Assembly (NCBI GenBank): GCA_947561715.1
Contig: OX387201.1
Coordinates: forward strand, 2,684,001-2,748,000
DNA length: 64,000 nt
From: Ascidia mentula
Taxonomy: Eukaryota > Chordata > Ascidiacea > Phlebobranchia > Ascidiidae
Direction: 5' to 3'
The notes beneath the pieces were generated by a model that saw only the letters and a program-made list of their open reading frames with translations, ran no database searches and was not told the DNA's origin. This document shows, piece after piece, positions 1 to 14,000 of the stretch (within the stretch, counting starts at the first letter, position 1; each line of letters opens with the position of its first letter). The position numbers were made by a program, and so were the translations under genes.

Positions 1-2033
1 CCTCAAGCGGAAGGTCAATCTTTTTGTAGGAAAATAGGACGCCAACGATAAAAATCATACTTTGCTACAACTTTATGGTATAAGTACGAACCATCTTCGA
101 ATCTTTACTTTGTGACACGTGTATGTGCTTATTACTATAGTCACGAAACCAAACACTCCTAGTCGGGTCCACGCACCACCTTTATACCCACAACTGGCTG
201 ATCTATGACAGAAAAGTAATAAACGAATTCCAGGTAACTGTGGAGTTCTTGTTTAAAAGCTTAAATATTTGCCCACAGATCAATTGCACATAAAAGTCTG
301 CATACATCAGACGGTTGTTGGACTACTCACACAACAAAATTAAAGTAGAAATTTGACTGTTGGGATGCACTAAACCGCTTTAATAAATCTCAAAATGAAA
401 GATTTTGCCTTGGCAAATCACTTTTGCATGAATCAATATTGGGCAATCGGGTAAATTAAATTTGAATGAAAAATAACCATGGAATTGTAATTCTAAATCA
501 CTTCTGATAAATTTATCTTTCTGCCTCCGGTGCTAGAGAGCTTTGCACAGCAGTGCAGTTCGTATAGTTGTGTAGATGCAGTGGTAGGGGTCACAGTGTT
601 CACCATTTAGTTTTATTTTATTTGCTTGCTTACTTTGTGTACAGGCAGCTTCGAGTGCTTTATAGCATTTTATTTGCAGATACTGATGGTGCCTTTGTAG
701 GCGAAATCAATTTTTCATATTTCAAAAATAAACCGACTGACGGTACTTAGAAACATTTTGTTTCAAACATTTCCTATCCGCTAATTGCTGTCGCTGGTTT
801 TAAGACTGTGCCACACCAGGGGCTAGATTCTGTCAGCTTTGGAGATAAGGTTTCACTTTTCTAGTGATGCCTAATAACACAAACCTAAACTCCATCTTGT
901 CCGCAACTATGGAGTAACATTCAGACACAGAGTTGTTTTTCGTACAAACATGGATAGAGTAAACACGGTTTGGCAACAGCACATCCATAAAACTTTGCAT
1001 GTGTAGGCCTGCTTGCCCCTCGACTTACATCGTGACGTCACATGCAAGTTTCCAAAGACGTGTGATCTCCATACTGCCACCATGTGTTTGTGTTAGGACT
1101 TGATAAAGGGTTGAAACTCGTACAGTAATAATTTGCTTGCATTGCCCACAATTTATCTAAAATGGTGTAAATTTAGTACATGTTGCTGCCCGATGGATGG
1201 TTGTAGGCTTATGTTGTATTCCGATTTGCTGGTTTCCGTTGTGTAACTGGAGGTTTGTAATGGATTCAAGTTTAAAAAAGGCCAGGCAGACATAATAAAT
1301 ATTTTCCATCTATAATTTAAGAATCTTGGCTCTGAAGTCTGTCGACAGACATATAACTATTATTTCATTCGTGAAAACGTCAAACTTTGCAATACTTTTA
1401 GGCCGAGCAGCGTTTAAAATTTCCTGACAAGACGAAATCACACACTGCCAGTGTCGCAGGTTTGTATTGTGACCGTATTTTGCCACGAGATGCGCTATGG
1501 CACAGTGCACGTCCAAATAAGCGGATGAGCGGAAGGTATATCTCCCGATTTTTGTCAAAGCAATTGGTTTCACAAGGATTTTGAAACACCGGTTGCGTGA
1601 AAGCATTGCGTAACAATGTGTAATTGCGTCATCCAAACTCATATTCGTAAATTGGAAACCGCGAGAAAGAATAAACGCGAAAAGCTAATGAAGAAGCGCA
1701 ACGAACACTATACTGTGACGTCACAATCAGCTCTGTTCGGTCAAACAACGAATTTCTTCAGCTTACGACGATTCGCGACTGCACGACGTCACAAAAACGG
1801 ACGCACGAAAATGGCAATCGCCTCATCTTTTCATCACTTTGAACTGTCAAGGAATGTACGATTGCTTTCACAGGATAATCACGGCGTGATACACAGACGA
1901 TCACGCAGCAACTATGATTTCACGGCGTGATCACAACCGCTTAACTTGAACCATGTAGAGAAGAACAACTTCGTGAGTTAGTCCCTAAAAACAACAATTC
2001 TGTTATTGTATGTCGGCGGAAACGAGTTTAGAA
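1..2033. other. 3' flank of the ZNF608/609 gene; no gene recognised
   Basis: No convincing coding exon is seen on either strand. The 3' UTR of the minus-strand ZNF608/609 gene should lie here. AATAAA on the minus strand (plus-strand tttatt) occurs near 612-617 and 668-673, far from the proposed stop. Full CRE palindromes TGACGTCA occur at 1033-1040 and 1716-1723, and a 12-mer, tcacggcgtgat, is repeated at 1879-1890 and 1920-1931. A hammerhead-like relic is listed separately. Confidence 0.5.
683..706 (+). ncRNA. Hammerhead-like core relic of Penelope-element type
   Basis: The string reads CTGATGG, a 4-bp hairpin (GCCT/AGGC), then GAAA. It resembles the core at 41197-41232 behind the Penelope-like fragment, including the preceding 'gata' and the stem sequence. 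The last core A is G here, and no stem I or stem III is evident, so it is probably a decayed retroelement end rather than an active ribozyme. Confidence 0.35.
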
Positions 2034-5000
2034 TTAATGTATGCGGCAGTATTTTAAATGGACCCATACAACGCATCTGATTCGGGACAAAACGCTAAAA
2101 AGTAAATAAAACCACACGAAACTTGTAAACTTGTAGGCATATGTACCGTATTACCTCTTTTGGTTGAACGCGGTAGGTGGATAAACTGCTGCGGCCACTG
2201 TTTCTCCATTGGGTGCTATGACGGCCGGAGGTGCAATGGCGGCTGTAATAGTGAAGAAAATATGTTGGCGGAAAATTTGACAACTTTTAATCGAATGCAA
2301 ACCAAGTTTTATCAATGACCAAGCACTTCTGAAAGAAATTTCCACACAAGTAAAACCAAAGTTTAAGGAACCACGTTATGCAAATATGCGTGGTAGATCG
2401 CTCCTCCAAGCACAAATATTAACAAAAAATGAATCTTCATACCGGGGTAAGGGTAATGCTGGGGCGGAGGAATGAACTGGTTGAACGGCACACCCTCGTG
2501 GATGTGATGATGCGTGTGCAGGTGCCGCTGGGTGGGAGGCGAGGGTATTCTCTGCTCACCAGGGTTGCTGGTGGGGATGCGGTTTGGACCCACGTTGACA
2601 GACTGTTTGGGGTCAGGACTGGGACTGGTTTTACGAGACGGAGGACCTACAACATGAAAAGTTTTGTTAAACCACTGTCAAGTAAGCAGGCTAATATACA
2701 TGTGTGTCCAAATAAATTGCTTCAACAATACGAGTTAATTGCTGTACACACTGTTTCGACCTATAAGGTCTCATCTGATAATCTACCAGCTAGCCTGTGC
2801 CACAGTCACCAGCTGCACTGACGAAGCCTCACATCTCGAAAGTTCTGTTTCAAATTATTAACAACATGGGCTAACTTTCTATCAAAAGACGACTAAGTCA
2901 AAATCTGAGGAAATTAGCAACGTTTTATTTATTCATTAAACCTTCGTCCGTTTCAGCAATGCAAATATTTTTTGTCTGTTTCACCTTCTCTCGGTCTTTC
3001 CTTCGTAAAACTATGGTGTTGGTCGGTTGGGTCAACTCTCGGTCGATCCTCCTTGGGAGACCTGCATGAAAATACACAAAAATTTTACATTTGTGTTTAC
3101 AAGCAACATAATGCACTTTGCCAGCCGTTAACGATCAATTCACACTATTCCATTTCTTTCTTAAACTTAAATCAAATCACTAATAAAACACAACGCGAAA
3201 GAATAATACAAACAAGAAATAAAATGGCACAGATAAAATCACAAAGGTTATCCAGTCAGAGTCAGGTGTCCTTAACAAAATCTTTCAACCACAAAGACCA
3301 GTGAGATTTATTGGTTTGCAAAACCCCAACATGACAACCCAGCAACTGACCTTGGGACGCTGGAAGGTCGCTCCTTCGATTCCTTTAAAGGTGGCGACTG
3401 TTTCCCGTGATTCGGGGGCTGGGACCCTGGTGGGGCCCAACCTGGTTGAGCGGGGTACATTGGGGCTGTCTGTGGGTAAACGTACCCTGCACATAAGACA
3501 AATAAGATAAATTCAATACCATCACATCCGCTTTTCGCGGTGTTTATGTAAGAACCGAAAGCTTTATGGGAAGTTGAAAGTGAAAAAGCTTAGTAGTAAC
3601 CAGAAGACCATGGTAGCTACACACAAGCTATTTTCTACCCTTACCAGGCACAGCGTAGGGGACTCCCCTGTAAGCGGGTCGGGAAGGGTCGTATAAGGGG
3701 GCGTAGGGTCCACCTGGCGTAGTGGCGTAATATTGAAGGTGTCCTGGACTTTCAGCGGTGGAACGGTACATGGATCCTGCCATTTCCTTCGACTGTAAAA
3801 CGGAAAAAAGGGAGTTAGTATATCGGTTTTAACCGTTTACGGCAAGCAGTTGTGTAACTGAAGTACAAGTTGTACAAATAAAACTTATAAACACAAGTTT
3901 AACACTACATGGAAGTAGCTGGTTGTCATGACAACTTAATGACAACACTGCAACCCCATGGTTAAAAACGTACTTCCAAGTACGGTCAATTAATTTGAGG
4001 AATGAGTGAGTGGAAGCACGGTACCTTCTCTGGGCTCTTGCCCTCGCGTAATTGAGTAGGAGTCGACTGCTTTCGAATCGGAGTGCTCCTTGCTTCCTCC
4101 TTCACCTCCGATCTCCTGTGAGGGCGCTCTCCGGACTCCGATCTCTTGTGGGATCGATCGCCCGAATCCGTCCTCCTGTGGCCCCCAGGCCCAACGCTCA
4201 CTGGCGCCACCGAGTGAGACCGCTGCTGCGGTCCAGGGGCGTGTTGGGGCTGATGCGGGGGTTGGGGTGACTTGTAGCGGGTGTGGGTGGGGGCTTGAGA
4301 ATGCACCGGGGTCTGAAAGGGGCTTTTTTCCTTGCCCGGCTGCAACGATGTAAGAACAGTTGAGAATGGTTTGTGTGGATACACAACTTCATACACTTTA
4401 TTCTTATGCGCAAATCATTCGAAATTGAACAAAAGCAGCATTAGGTTTTAACTACATTTTTACCTGATTAGGAAACGGAGAGATTGCTCCCGTTGAAAGA
4501 CGCTTCGCTTGATTGGCTACCCACAATGCTGTTTTTTCATGGGCACTTTCCGTTTGTGAGGGGGGCCCGACCTGTTTGCTCGGTTCAGGCTTAATCAATT
4601 TTTCTACAGTCTCAGCGGGTTTACGAGGTCGAACTTCTGAGGCTTTTTGTTGCTGGAACGCCTGCTGCTGTTGTTGCGCCATTTGTTGCTTTTGATAATC
4701 TTGGATAAACTCCATAGTTCTAAAATATAAACATTTGGTTGATCCCAAAAATTTACTCATATTTTTCCGCAATATTGTCAAAAGCAAAGGGTGGAAATCG
4801 TTGCAACTATGGGTCAGGAATGGGGAGTGATTCCCGGAGTCGGTCATCAGGTATTTACAGTTTATTAAACTTACCGAATATAATGATAGGGAGCCTGCGT
4901 TTCCAAGGCAGCTGCAGCAGCTGGATTGATAAAGTACGGGTAGGATGGATAGAGGTGAGGCATTTGAGCTAGCAGAGCATGGGGATTGGTGGCAAACTGG

Positions 5001-8000
5001 GCGTCCCCGGAACTTTTTGCAAGTCTAGACTCGCTTTCGCGTTGACTTTGTGGTGTTTCCTTGGTCCGTGGCCTAGCGGGGCTGGGGACTCTTTGTCTGG
5101 GCCTCGGCTCCTCGCCGTGTCTGGCGACCTCCGGCGGAGACAAGGAGCGTACCGAAGCGGACTCTTGGTGGCGCTGGGGTTCGACGACAGGAACGCCGGG
5201 TGGTTTCGCTCGGGACGTCTGCAGTCTGTACTCGTTCGCAATGGTGCTTACCACTTTGTCCTGCATCTTCATGAATGCATGTTCGTGATGATCCAAGCTT
5301 GTGCGAGGTTTCGGGTCAGGGTATTTCCCGCGGTAGTTTCCCTCAGGTTCCCCTCCTTCAGTAGGAGCCTGACTACGAGGTTTAACTAGTTGCTGCTGGC
5401 TTTGCTCCAAGCGGCTTCCGGAAGGTTTATTGTTGTTGTTTCTGTTGCTGGACGAGCTATTGGTGGGCGAGTGACTCCTGGAAGCGCGTAGGCGATCCTG
5501 GGCTTGGGCGGACACCGCCGTCTGCGGTTTGTGTGGATCCGGGAAGGGGTGAAAGGTTCCAGCCACCGTCACGTTGTGAGTGCTCTGAACAGCGCTGCTC
5601 GAAGCGGGCGCAACCACTCCTTGAATCCTCCTGGGAGCAACATGGTGTTGCTGAGGGAATGTTTGAGGATAGCGCGCGCCCGGCTCACTTTTTATGGTTT
5701 GACCTTGAACAGGTGTGTTCAATGTCATGGCTTCTTGCTGTGGCGGAGGACGGGGAGGTTGCTGTGGGCGTTCTTGTGCCCCCGTGACGGTGTTTACATC
5801 ACTCGTGGCGCTTGAATATTGGATGCTGGCCGAGCCACTGCCTGCGCTTTCAACGCTCGAGTGCGAGGATTCCTGCTTCACGGAAACAGTGCTTTCGCCT
5901 CCCTCGCCGGGCATTTTCTTCTTTCTGGGTTTGTTCTTTTTTGCTGATGTCGGTGACGTCATATTGCCAGAGGGCAATAAAGACTGAGTGGATCCAACCG
6001 GGATGGGAACAGTCTTTCCCTTCGCTGTCTTAACGCCGCTGGGATGGGACATAGCCGCGCTCGGGTATTCCCCACTTGTGTAGTGGATGCTTCCGGCGCT
6101 CACGTGACCCGATTCGGTCGAATGAATCGACACCGACATCGGCAGTTGGTGAAGGGGTTGACTTGGGCCGCTAGGTGGCATCACAGGAACAGTGGCCGCT
6201 GAGGCAACTATATCCGCGGGAACTTTGCCAAAAGTTGAAGTGCCGGATAACGTCACAGTAGTGTCTTGTTTCGTCATAGAAACCGATGGTTTTTGGTAGT
6301 AAGCAGGTCGCGGAGCTTCAGACGAGGGAACAAACGAATAATCAGCAGATGTGTCCCTGTATGGGCCTCCTGGGGCCGCATATTCGGGCCTGGACAAAGA
6401 AAGGGTTGGGGCAGGAGAATCCTGGCTGTAGGGTGCCGTAAGACCGGGGAGGACTTGATCGTCACCGTCGCCCAACTGCTTGAGGAGGTTCTTCACCGCT
6501 AGTTCGTTCTCGCTGTCGGCTGCTGAGGTCGCGATGTCGTTCGGGCGACACTGGAAGCTGGGGGCGGAATCTAAGCGGGAAATTCAGGCGTTTAGTGATA
6601 TAGTATTAAACCTTGAAGGCATTTGCACAAAATGAAAAAAGCAATTAATTTTGCCAAAAGGTTGGACGCGTTTTTTTTCAAACATTGTCCCAACGGAAAA
6701 TTTACGCATTTCAACCCAAACTACGTGCGCACTTTACCTTGTTTATTGGGGATTTCGATTGAAGTCGGAGGACTTCCAGTCTTTGGACTCGGTGAAACCT
6801 CCATTTGTTGATCCTTCGTGAAACCGTCCGACGCGCTTGTAGCGGGAACGCTCGGTGCTGCGGCTTCGGGAGTCACTGGTTGGAGAATTCCTGGTTCCAC
6901 GGCAACTTGGTCAGTTAGGCCTGGTTTCTCATCCTCGTTGCCGGGGTTTTCCCGTTTTGGAGCCGATTCAGAATCAGTGATGCGTTCGTCTCCCTCGTCC
7001 ACGTGATTTGTTACGTCATCCTTGACGTCATTCTCGTCGTAATCGAGATGTGCGTGGGCTTGGTGATATTTTAGACCGTTGGCGTGTCTGGTAAGAGGCA
7101 AACAATTTGTAAACTGAACTGATATCAACCAGTAAACATTTTGGGGCACAATTAAAAAATGTGTACGTTTTATTGAGCTTTTACCAACTCACCTGTATTT
7201 CTTGCTACACTTTGGGTGTGGACATTCTATGAAAACTGGCGAAGAACAAGTCGACGAACCACTCCCTGTAGTGAAATATATGTGTTAATGTCTCTGAAAA
7301 TTCTGGGTATTGGCGTTATTTATCCAAAATAACAATCCTGGCTGTCAAGTAACCAACCTCCGTTCGAGCCATTTGTATTCCGGTCATTTTGCAGTTGTTG
7401 GAGTTGTTGTGAAATGCTGTTAGCGTTTCTGGAAGAAGCGAGTCTCGCACGTTTTGATAACGTTTTAGGTGTTGTGGTCCCATCCGCTTCGTTCGCCTCT
7501 GACTCGGAGGTCTGTTCAGGTGACATCGGGAAAAATAAACATAATTAACCAGAAATCAATGGACAAACGACGGGCTTAAAAGTTATACACGTGCATTTAA
7601 CAAACGATAAAAGACATCAGTCACAACAGTTTATACTTCGGCCACTTCTTTTTGCCAAAAACATCGGTAAACTTCTTTTCGATCAGCTGTCAATTTAGTT
7701 TCAAATTCCGGCCGATTTCTTTTCAGTTGGCCGGGAAAAAAATAGAATGTCACAAATATCACTGACCTTGCTGCCTCGTTTTTTGGCCGCGGAAGAAGGA
7801 CTTCCCTTTATGTCGTCATTTACAGCACCGCGCGATCTCCCCTTGCGTGTCGTGGCTTCATTGGCCCCGTTTCTTAATCTCTTTGGTCTTCCGTTTTTTC
7901 CACGTAACTCCATATCCACATCGCAATCGGAAAATCTACGGCAACACAGTTGGTTACCGAACTTACGTGTTATATCAATCCTCTTTGCGTCACACGTTAT

Positions 8001-11000
8001 CAAGGTATTGAAAGATTTTTTTTTAAACGGTGAAGTACAAACAGGTGTAGATTTATAGCATTTTACCCAAAACTATTCCGGTTGTGGAAAGACAGCAACA
8101 AAATTTGGATTAAATCGGCAGCCCTATATTTGTTTTGTTATTTACTTTCATGTGCTATCTTGCTTAATCGCATTTTCTCCTGATCAAGCGAGCTCGAGGC
8201 AACGCAGCCATGCTTACTGGACTTAGCGTGTCCACAGGGAGCCCAGCTATCTTTTGCCGATCATCCAAAACAGTGAGTCAGACACAAGTAAGCCGCGAAA
8301 AGCCCGAATTATTCCGTGGAGCAGGCGGACAAACGAAACAGGGTTGGGTGCGCGGTTTCTGCTTCGCCGGATGATCGCGATTGCGGCAAGTTTTTCGTGT
8401 ACACAGGTGACTCACGGTTGGTCGAGGTTTTTAAATGGTTGGCGTTCCACGTACGACAGGCGCGGGCTGACAAGGCAAGACAACTAACGACGAGAAACGA
8501 GGGCAAATCAATGAAAGGTAATTGATTTACGGTCATGGCGACGTAGTTGATTCGCGAAATGCGGGTTGTGCGCAAGGGCAAATTCTTCAAAGGCGCTACA
8601 GACAAAAACAAACCCAAGGGCACGACATCATCACTCCCCATTCAACACTGTTTCCATTAGGACAAATTTAATGAACGCCACACCTTGCTGTTACTGCAGT
8701 TGCTACCAGGCTTTGTATTAGAGAGAAAAATCTGTCCATTTGACATAATATATAACATTTGTTGTTTTAGTGCCAGAAGGACAGTAGTTTTTCAAAAGCA
8801 TACACCTTGTCGTATAAATGTCTGTCTTCAAATATATTTGCCTCGCTTTCGCAACAGTAAAAATCCGCCATGTCACACCCAAATTATGACGTTACCTCGG
8901 TGGCGCCCAGTCGTGTTTGGTGGCGTCCAATAACGTCCCGACGTATGTACGATTCCTCCATGTAACGTTGACAACCAGAACACCTGGAAAAATTATATTG
9001 TTAAAAGCGACCAGCCTAAGCCATAGAAACAAGTGTGCTGGCTCTTGTTTGTGGGATTTCGTTTGCTTTCTTTCCAGCAACCTGTAGCGAACTTGCCTCA
9101 AAAATCAATACTTCTCAAGTTATTTGTAGCAGTAGTAACGGTTGATGTGATAGAAACTCGACGTTAGGTGCAACGACAACTGTTAATATCCAATGTGTAA
9201 TATTTTATGCACCACAGTAGCCGAATATCTCAGCTTGCTAAACATGGAATAACAGAGTCGCAATCCTTCTCTTCAAAGTGCGCCTTGCCATAAGCAAACA
9301 GCGCGCATTCGACAAGGGAGACAAAATCTCCGCCAGGCGACGTTTGTGTCAAAAGGTGGCAGAACCTGTGGCCCGATAAAATCGATCGACTGAGAAACCG
9401 CGAGATGCCATCCTAGATCGTATAAGAGGGCGCAGACGTTAAGAGCAAACGGCGTTCGGTGAGCTGGTAGCTGAGTTATTACACCCAATGCGTCCCCTGT
9501 GGGCTAATTGATTATTAGTGCCGCCGCCGAACCGCGTTCTGCTTACAGAGACGAGCGGAACGGTTTGGGGAGGCGCTGCAGGGTCGATACTCGGGACAGG
9601 CGACTCTGCCAGCTTCGGCCTGTTGCATTATGCAAACAATCGCCTAATTGCGATTTCTCGCCCCTAGGTCGGTGTTAAAGGCTTAGCCGTGTGATGTTAC
9701 TTGTGATACAGGTCTCACTGTCGGTAACTATATACCTCAGGTACAATATCGTCTTATGCCGGTTCACGGTACTTAATAAGTATTTACGCTACACAGTCAG
9801 GTTTCGTCATTTCTTTACAACCATCAGCTTTCCAGCAGTTAACATTCGTGTTTTTTCCTGCTCTCTTCTAACATGTTTTTGTGTCAGCTGTGTCAAATTA
9901 GTGTGCGCTTAAACAAGCAAATGTTATCCCGTTTACATCAGGACACATTGTTGTGAAGTGTTGAGCGATACATTGTTGGGGAGTGAATCACAAGGCTGTG
10001 GTAGCGTGGCTTCCTCCTTTGTCCCTTGCTGCACACAACACACGCCCGCTTAATTACTTCCTATGTGGCATGCACCACCTACTTTCAAGGTCATTGCATG
10101 TCCGTCGTCAAGGTTGTTGACTTGGCCACCAATGGTGTCGCAACATTTTACGACTCGCAGTGTTTCACGAACCAGGTTCCTGCCCGATAAAACCCGCGGT
10201 TTCGAGTCGGCGTTGCCGCGAAAAAGGGAGTAATCTACCGCATTGGCGCGCGAGGCGTAAGTCGCTCTGTTGAAATACCAACAACTTCCGCACGCATTCG
10301 GGCGACGAACCCTACCTAGTTTGGTGGTGATGTTGGCCCTTAATCAGTTAAAGCGCAAAAACTGAGAGTACAAGGTTTTGGTATAATTTTGTATAGTTAC
10401 CGTTTGTAGGTTTGTGCGACCACAGCCGGTTCGCGTGATAACTTCTTGGTAATGCTCTGTACACTACGTAAGTGTGAATACGGTCTCGCACACAATGGAC
10501 ATATCGGCGAGGAAGCTATTCATGTCTGCTATCTCGATATCCCACAGCGCTTGTTTGCTTTAGATTTAAAACGCCTGTGAGCTGCCGAAATTTAACGCTG
10601 CCGTTTGTAATGAATTGAATTTGACCTCCTGCGTGTTGGTTGGTTAACCGCGAGGATGTGGATTGCGCACGGTGCCAATTTTTACTATAAAAACGCGTGA
10701 CGTTTAAAAATGCTTGACACATTGGGAGAACAGTGTGGTTGGAACTAACAACATATTATGGTTTCAAACTTTAGGAATATATTTGAAACTCAATTATTTA
10801 CAATTCAATTGCCTCGTTCTAAATGTTGGATAATCTCAATGCATCAGAATTAGGCGTATGCAACAATCTTACGTGTGCCACATAACGCGAGTGGAGGGCT
10901 AATTTAGGTTCTGCTTTGTACAGATAGCCCAGTTAACTCCGCGTGAAAGCAACTTCTTCGACTAAAAACGCCGTTAAGGGTCATTAGGCCGGTTTCGGAG

Positions 11001-14000
11001 TTCGCGATTCAAAAGTCAACAATGACTGAGGCGCGACAAGACCCATGCAACGCCAGTGGGCAACCTGTGTACCGCACATCGTTACACGTGTAATATGAAA
11101 AGATTAATATCCCAGACATATGACAGTTAGGTATTGGGTTAGCGCATGATGGAAGGTAAATATTTTTGTGGTTCTGGACGTCGCACCACTAGACGTTTTT
11201 ACCTTACAGGATGCAATCTTTCCGAGCCATTTTTGAAATAGAGACTAAATACAGAAAGAAACAACTCAAATTACCTGTGTCGGTTTCGTGCCAAACAATT
11301 CCATCCAAATGCACGTTGGTCCCGGGTTCACAAGGCCCCAACACATCCGGCTCTGTCATCACTCCGATATCTGAAGTACACGTAAGCGTACCTACGGTAC
11401 GAGATGACGTCATGGTGGATGACGTGTTGGTACTGGCAGTTGCAGGCTGCTGGGAGGGCCTTGACCACACAGACGATGTCTGAGAAGACCCGACCTGCGT
11501 CAAGGGACCCGTAAAGTGGGAAATGGTACTAGTAGCGAAGATGCTGGAAGGGGCGAAGACAGGCGGTGTGGCGGGGATTTGAGCACCATTTTGCGGGGGA
11601 ATGTTTCCGCCTGACGATGTTTTTACGAGGCGGGCCGTCTCGTTGCGGTCGGGGCTGGTTCGCGCACTGTTGTTGCCATCCTTGCTTCTTTGTTTTGTAT
11701 CCTTAACAATACAAAATTCGAATGTTTCTTTTAAGGGTAATGGAAGAATACAACAAAAAAGCATAAAATAAAAAAGCTTGTCAATAATGTTACCATAGAT
11801 AAACAAGAGAAAGGACCTAACAGATGTGCTAATTTCCCAACCCCGAAAACTCCAAGGGAAGGACTGAATCCTCCCCACAAACACGCAACAAAAGAAGTGC
11901 CTTCGCAAATAAAGCGCTTTGTGACGACACAAGGCGCGCGGCCGAGTGGTTCAGAACATTTGGGCCGCCATCCCGAAAGTGCGAGTGTTGAATAAAAGCG
12001 CAATTGGAGGGCTCGCATGGATCCTATTGGGGCAAATTGGCCAGTCCGTCGAGCATAAGAGAGGTCGCAGCGGTCTTGTGAACACAAAACACACGGAGCG
12101 AGAGGGGAAAATTGGACAGATTTCAACGAGTTGTTTGAGCGAGGAAAATTGCTCGAAAAGGGCGGGGGGGGCGTTATCTTTGGTAACAGAGCAATGGAAC
12201 AATTTCACCGACCTCACACAAAACCGGTTGCACTGCTTGATAAGATGTGTTTTTTTTCCAAATTATCTGTGTTAGTACTTCCTTGCGCTGTTTTTTTTTG
12301 CGTTAAAACAATTTACAGGCGTTAACATTTTGGATCGTGGCAACAATAACAGCGAGGAATAACATTTTGTTTGCTCCCGTGAAAATGATCCGATCGGTAA
12401 TAACAAAAAAACATGGACATGCGCCCTAAAACGCACCACGGCATTTCGAAAATTATCGGTAGTATGCCAGACACAGCTGTCGGCTACCAAGTGCTGCCAA
12501 ACGCCAAGAAGCGACAACGCAAAGCGTGTAATCTCGCGGTTTGAGGCACCTGATCTCCGACGATTGTGGTGGTGAAAGCAACCAGTCGACCGTACACTTC
12601 TCCGCTCTCGTATCTCACCACTTCGCGACCGTTTATGGCCCGACTCACTTTTTCAGCACAGCCGCGGGCTAAGACTACCAAAGTGGCGCGACGCAACGCG
12701 TGCTGACGACGAGGGCGCACGGATCTGTCAAAACCGCTAATCTTGTTACGTGTTTCATTACAAGTGCCAGTAGAAACAGGATGAAGACATGTACGCACTT
12801 ACGTGCATTCGAATTCTTTATAAAAACATGTTTACCCCTAAAAATTAAAAAAAAGGAAAACAAGGGACGATTTTTTTTACTTTTCGTTGGCACTCAATGC
12901 TATTCTATGCGTTTAATCATGTATGACAAAAATTGCTGTTCCTTCGGTTAAAATCTTTCTTCCGTAAACAAGGCAAACAAGTTCCTGGGGTTGTTTTCTA
13001 TCGACCTGCACGATTTGGACGAGCTCGCGTTCTGTTCGTCCAATCTCGAGGTGGTTAAACAAACAAGCGAGCGCGGGGCGAGGATCGCTTAGCTGTCTGC
13101 TTTGTGACGTAACAAGAGAGATAAGGATGCCGCAAAAGGACTGACACGTGTTAGAAGGGCATGCCTGTGGCGAAATGACACAGGGGCCTGAACGACAACT
13201 GCCACTTTCACGCTTAGTCGAGGCATCTTGTCGATTGGTGCCTGGCGTTTACCTAATTTACTAAAAATCGACAACGGAAAAACAGGAATGACAAAGAATT
13301 TAAGCCGCTGCGACATGGGGAGACAAAATCGACGTAACTCGTTTTTCGCTGGTTCGACAAAATTGAACAGACGTTCGTGACCGATTCTCGAGTCACCGTG
13401 TCCTCTTTCCATCGATACTAACCCTACTTGCAAGCATACAGGAATCACTCCAAATGCGTTTAGACGTTAGACAATTAATCTGCGTTTTCTTGCAAAGGGA
13501 CAAGCTCTCGATCAATTTGCAAACATAGCATTGAAAAACACACCGCACCCCAGCCGTGTTCTCCTATTATCAGTCAGGGTCAGATATTGGTCGCGTATTG
13601 ATCGCGACCGCGCAGAGACCGCAAGTCACGGTTACCCAGCGCCGAAGAGAAAACGTCAATAAATGTCGGCTACTATTGAAGGAAGATCAAACGAAGCCTA
13701 AGACCGCGAGATGACCGCCTCGCTTTATGGCGTCACAGTTGGCCGTTGTCGGGCCTTGCTGTGTGAAGTTTTACGTAGTCAGACAAAAAAAAAGGCGAGC
13801 GGCAAAAGTGTGACCATGGAAACAATTGATAAAAAAATTTTGTTTGATACAAAGACCACTTGGCTGTAACTGTAAAAGAGAACGAGTGGTGTTTACTTGA
13901 ACAAATTTGCCCGTTTACCCAAACCTCGCACGCAAGATTATCTTTGTTTATTTCCCTGTGGTGAGTAACAACAAACTCCAATCTGTCGATAAGCACGGCG

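Noticed and set aside
1616-1930. 104-codon plus-strand frame
   Set aside because: Basic, low-information composition with no domain or flanking exons; probably chance.
3285-3494. Minus-strand frame reading [17 protein letters not shown] over ZNF608/609 exon 12
   Set aside because: The alternative frame ([16 protein letters not shown]) is the one that joins in phase to both neighbouring exons.
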